Assembly (NCBI RefSeq): GCF_003633685.1
Contig: NZ_RBKT01000001.1
Location: 3,038,001-3,102,000, forward strand
Origin: Micromonospora pisi
GTDB lineage: Bacteria; Actinomycetota; Actinomycetes; Mycobacteriales; Micromonosporaceae
DNA length: 64,000 bases
Direction of reading: 5' to 3'
Of this stretch, positions 62,308 through 64,000 are shown piece after piece. How positions within the stretch are numbered: position 1 is the stretch's first letter; each line of letters begins with the position of its first letter. The notes beneath the pieces are model-generated. The model saw only the letters and a program-made list of their open reading frames with translations, was not told the origin of the DNA and did no database searches. The translations under genes were made by a program, and so were the position numbers.

Positions 62308-63309
62308 TCATCGTACGTTCAGGTGTCGGTGCCCGAGCGGGTGTGTCGCGGCGTCGAAGAACATGACCCGGTGCCGGTCGTGAAACAGGTCGGTGAGTTC
62401 GGCGATGCGTCGCTGTTGCCTGCGGGCGCCCGCGTCTGCACGCATCGAGATCGCGATGCGCCGGGCCGGTCCGTTGTCGATGGCGTCGACGATGTGCTGG
62501 TCTTGTGGGCTGAGGCTGGAGCCGAAGATGACCAGGTCGTCGTGGTCGAGGGCGAGTTGGCGTAGGGCGAAGGAGAGGTAGTCGCTGCGGCGGATGGCTC
62601 GGAGTTTGTCGGCGCTGGTTCCTTCGCTGACGAGCAGGGCTTGCCGTTCGGGGTGGTCGAGGTAGCGCTTCTCCAGGTCGAGGAGTCTGCCGCCGTCTTC
62701 GTGTTCCCACTTGCCGGTGGTGCCGGTGCGTTCGTCCTGCCAGAGGTGCAGGCCGCCGTGCAGGTGCAGCAGTTGGGTGCGGCCGAGGAAACGCGCAGGG
62801 GTTGTCAGGTCGAAGGTGAGCGGTTGGTTGCGGTCGCCGCCGCGGGAGAAGAAGTCGGTGACCTCGGCCCGCTGGCGGCAGGTCATGAGGCTCCAGTAGC
62901 CAAGCAGGTCGTAGTTGGTGGTGAAGACTCGCCGGTAGTTGAGCAGTTCCCCGGCGATCGCCCGCAGAGTCTTCTCGGGGATCTCGTCGTGGCGGATGTG
63001 GGTGGCGTTGACGGCTGCGAACAGTGCTTCGCGGATGTTGGCGTATTCGGCGTCGATCAGTCGTTGGCCGTTGCGGGGGCTGCCGAGGGTCGCGCCGACG
63101 CGGCGGGCGGCGCCGAGGAGTTGCAGGACGAGTTCGAAGTTGGTGGTGTCGAATTCGGCGAAGAGCTGGGCTGCGGCGATGGAGAGGTCGGCTTCTTCGT
63201 AGAGGCTGTTGTAGGAGAAGCCGGTGCAGATGTTGATTGATGTGCCGTTGCCGAGGAACAGGGTGTTCCAGTCGCCGGGCAGGGTGGCGAAGTGCGGCAG
63301 GGTGGTCAT
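62308..63309 (-). CDS. DUF4917 (SIR2-like) protein
   Basis: A 333-residue protein matching DUF4917: LGNGTSI near residues 19-25, RVFTTNYDLLGYWSLM near 127-142, LLHLHGGLHLW near 180-190 and LLVSEGTSADKLRAI with SDYLSFALRQL. The TTNYD and HLHGG segments and the N-terminal glycine loop resemble SIR2-like NAD-consuming effectors (Asn132 and His184 as candidate active residues); that link is inference. ATG at 63309 is the start. It shares strand with a DUF3800 gene 163 bases upstream, inside the tRNA-Met island. A defence role is plausible. Confidence 0.8.
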   Translation of the reverse strand: MTTLPHFATLPGDWNTLFLGNGTSINICTGFSYNSLYEEADLSIAAAQLFAEFDTTNFELVLQLLGAARRVGATLGSPRNGQRLIDAEYANIREALFAAVNATHIRHDEIPEKTLRAIAGELLNYRRVFTTNYDLLGYWSLMTCRQRAEVTDFFSRGGDRNQPLTFDLTTPARFLGRTQLLHLHGGLHLWQDERTGTTGKWEHEDGGRLLDLEKRYLDHPERQALLVSEGTSADKLRAIRRSDYLSFALRQLALDHDDLVIFGSSLSPQDQHIVDAIDNGPARRIAISMRADAGARRQQRRIAELTDLFHDRHRVMFFDAATHPLGHRHLNVR

Positions 63310-63472
63310 GGCTGTTCTCCCGTGCGGTGGTCCTGTGGTCGTCCGCGTCGCTCCACCCGCTTATGGGCGGTGGGGCGCGTGTTACGGTGGCCGGGCGGAC
63401 CTGCCCCACGCTCGTGGATGTGCAGGTCCTGCTGTTTTCCCGCCGTCGTCCGGGTGGCGGCCCGGGGTGGTG

Positions 63473-64000
63473 CTAGAGCGCGAGTGGGCCGTGCGGGTCG
63501 AGGGGGCCGAGGGTGCGCGGGTACCAGTTCCAGAAGCGTCGTTTGGTGGGCTTGCGCAGGATTGACTGGTAGGCGCTCCATGCGGCGAAGTCGGCCATTT
63601 GGACCCATTGGTCGTGTTCGGCGGAGCGGAAGACGGGGGCTTCGATGAGCCCGCGGGTGTCCGGGTGGAGTTCGCGGTGTGCGCCTGCGTAGCGGTGGTC
63701 GCTGCCGTCGCCGTCCATGAAGATCATTCCCATGTGGCCGGTCCGGTGGAGTTCGCCGTCGAGGTGGTTGACCAGTGCCCGGTACAACTCGCGTTTGGCT
63801 TCGCTGGGGTGTCCGCCGTGGCGGTAGACGGTGCCGACGGTCAGTCCCCGGATCGCGGCGATGACGTCGAGGCCGTCGCGGACGATGGTCAGTCCGTGGG
63901 TGCGGACGCTGAAGTCCGGGTTCAGTGATGGTCGGCTTCGGCCGCTGGTGAGGTCGGTGGCGTGGAGGCGGGCGCCGGGTGGGATGCGGTGTCGGGCGTA
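63473..64000 (-). CDS. DUF3800 protein, 5' end beyond the window
   Basis: The last 175 residues of a DUF3800 protein; the gene continues past base 64000. It reads HATDLTSGRS at the N-terminal end, then MIFMDGDGSDHRYAG, and the family mark DQWVQMADFAAWSAY, ending with WYPRTLGPLDPHGP. Family knowledge: RNase H-like fold, often near mobile or defence genes. It is upstream of the DUF4917 gene on the same strand. A hairpin GGACCTGC...GCAGGTCC lies between them. Confidence 0.78.
   Translation of the reverse strand, partial: YARHRIPPGARLHATDLTSGRSRPSLNPDFSVRTHGLTIVRDGLDVIAAIRGLTVGTVYRHGGHPSEAKRELYRALVNHLDGELHRTGHMGMIFMDGDGSDHRYAGAHRELHPDTRGLIEAPVFRSAEHDQWVQMADFAAWSAYQSILRKPTKRRFWNWYPRTLGPLDPHGPLAL

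Noticed and set aside
1-64000. CRISPR array
   Set aside because: No set of regularly spaced identical repeats was seen anywhere.

Overview
The window is high-GC actinobacterial DNA, most likely chromosome of a Micromonospora relative (family Micromonosporaceae). The signs are the strong G/C third-position bias, two WhiB proteins, the SigR/RsrA thiol-stress pair, the 24-residue ribosomal protein bL37, a PdtaS-type kinase, and many GTG starts with ATGA or GTGA overlaps.

Bases 1-10.5 kb hold a subtilisin-like protease (5' end missing), a LuxR-type regulator, an S9 peptidase, an APH-fold kinase, an anti-sigma ATPase, a lipid-kinase-like protein and WhiB1. From 10.6 to 14.3 kb a tightly coupled minus-strand operon makes sulfite reductase, a four-cysteine mini-protein, an adenylylsulfate/PAPS reductase and a sirohydrochlorin chelatase; a short Cys-containing leader peptide lies in front. 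From 14.4 to 23.7 kb come a GT-C glycosyltransferase, PdtaS, a SIS protein, a TPR protein, a drug-efflux pump with its divergent TetR regulator, and a GNAT enzyme. From 23.6 to 31.3 kb is a conserved block: biotinyl protein, bL37, rsrA, sigR, hydrolase, WhiB, SRAP, aroA, rsgA, hisN. From 31.4 to 42.6 kb are membrane, glycosyltransferase and two-component genes, a divergent PRPP synthetase, glpK, purC and a secreted pectate-lyase-like protein behind a very clear promoter and LacI-type operator.

From 42.8 to 55.0 kb are an orphan sugar-binding lipoprotein, a DUF695-like protein and a 1,389-residue STAND protein (TIR-like, CHAT, NB-ARC, TPR) divergent from a large LuxR regulator. They are followed by a bicupin oxalate decarboxylase and a PRISE-type reductase.

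At 55.17 kb lies only the 3' half of an elongator tRNA-Met with its terminator, the usual scar of an integrated element. Everything to its right reads as island DNA: an orphan secreted protein, an IS110 element with a candidate bridge-RNA end, a two-component system beside a Tat-exported serine hydrolase, a decayed fragment, a pentapeptide-periodic small protein, a strong hairpin, and a DUF4917 (SIR2-like) gene next to a DUF3800 gene cut by the window end. The STAND protein and the DUF3800-DUF4917 pair are the best candidates for little-described defence or signalling systems. Two copies of a 56-62 bp palindromic element sit between convergent gene pairs.
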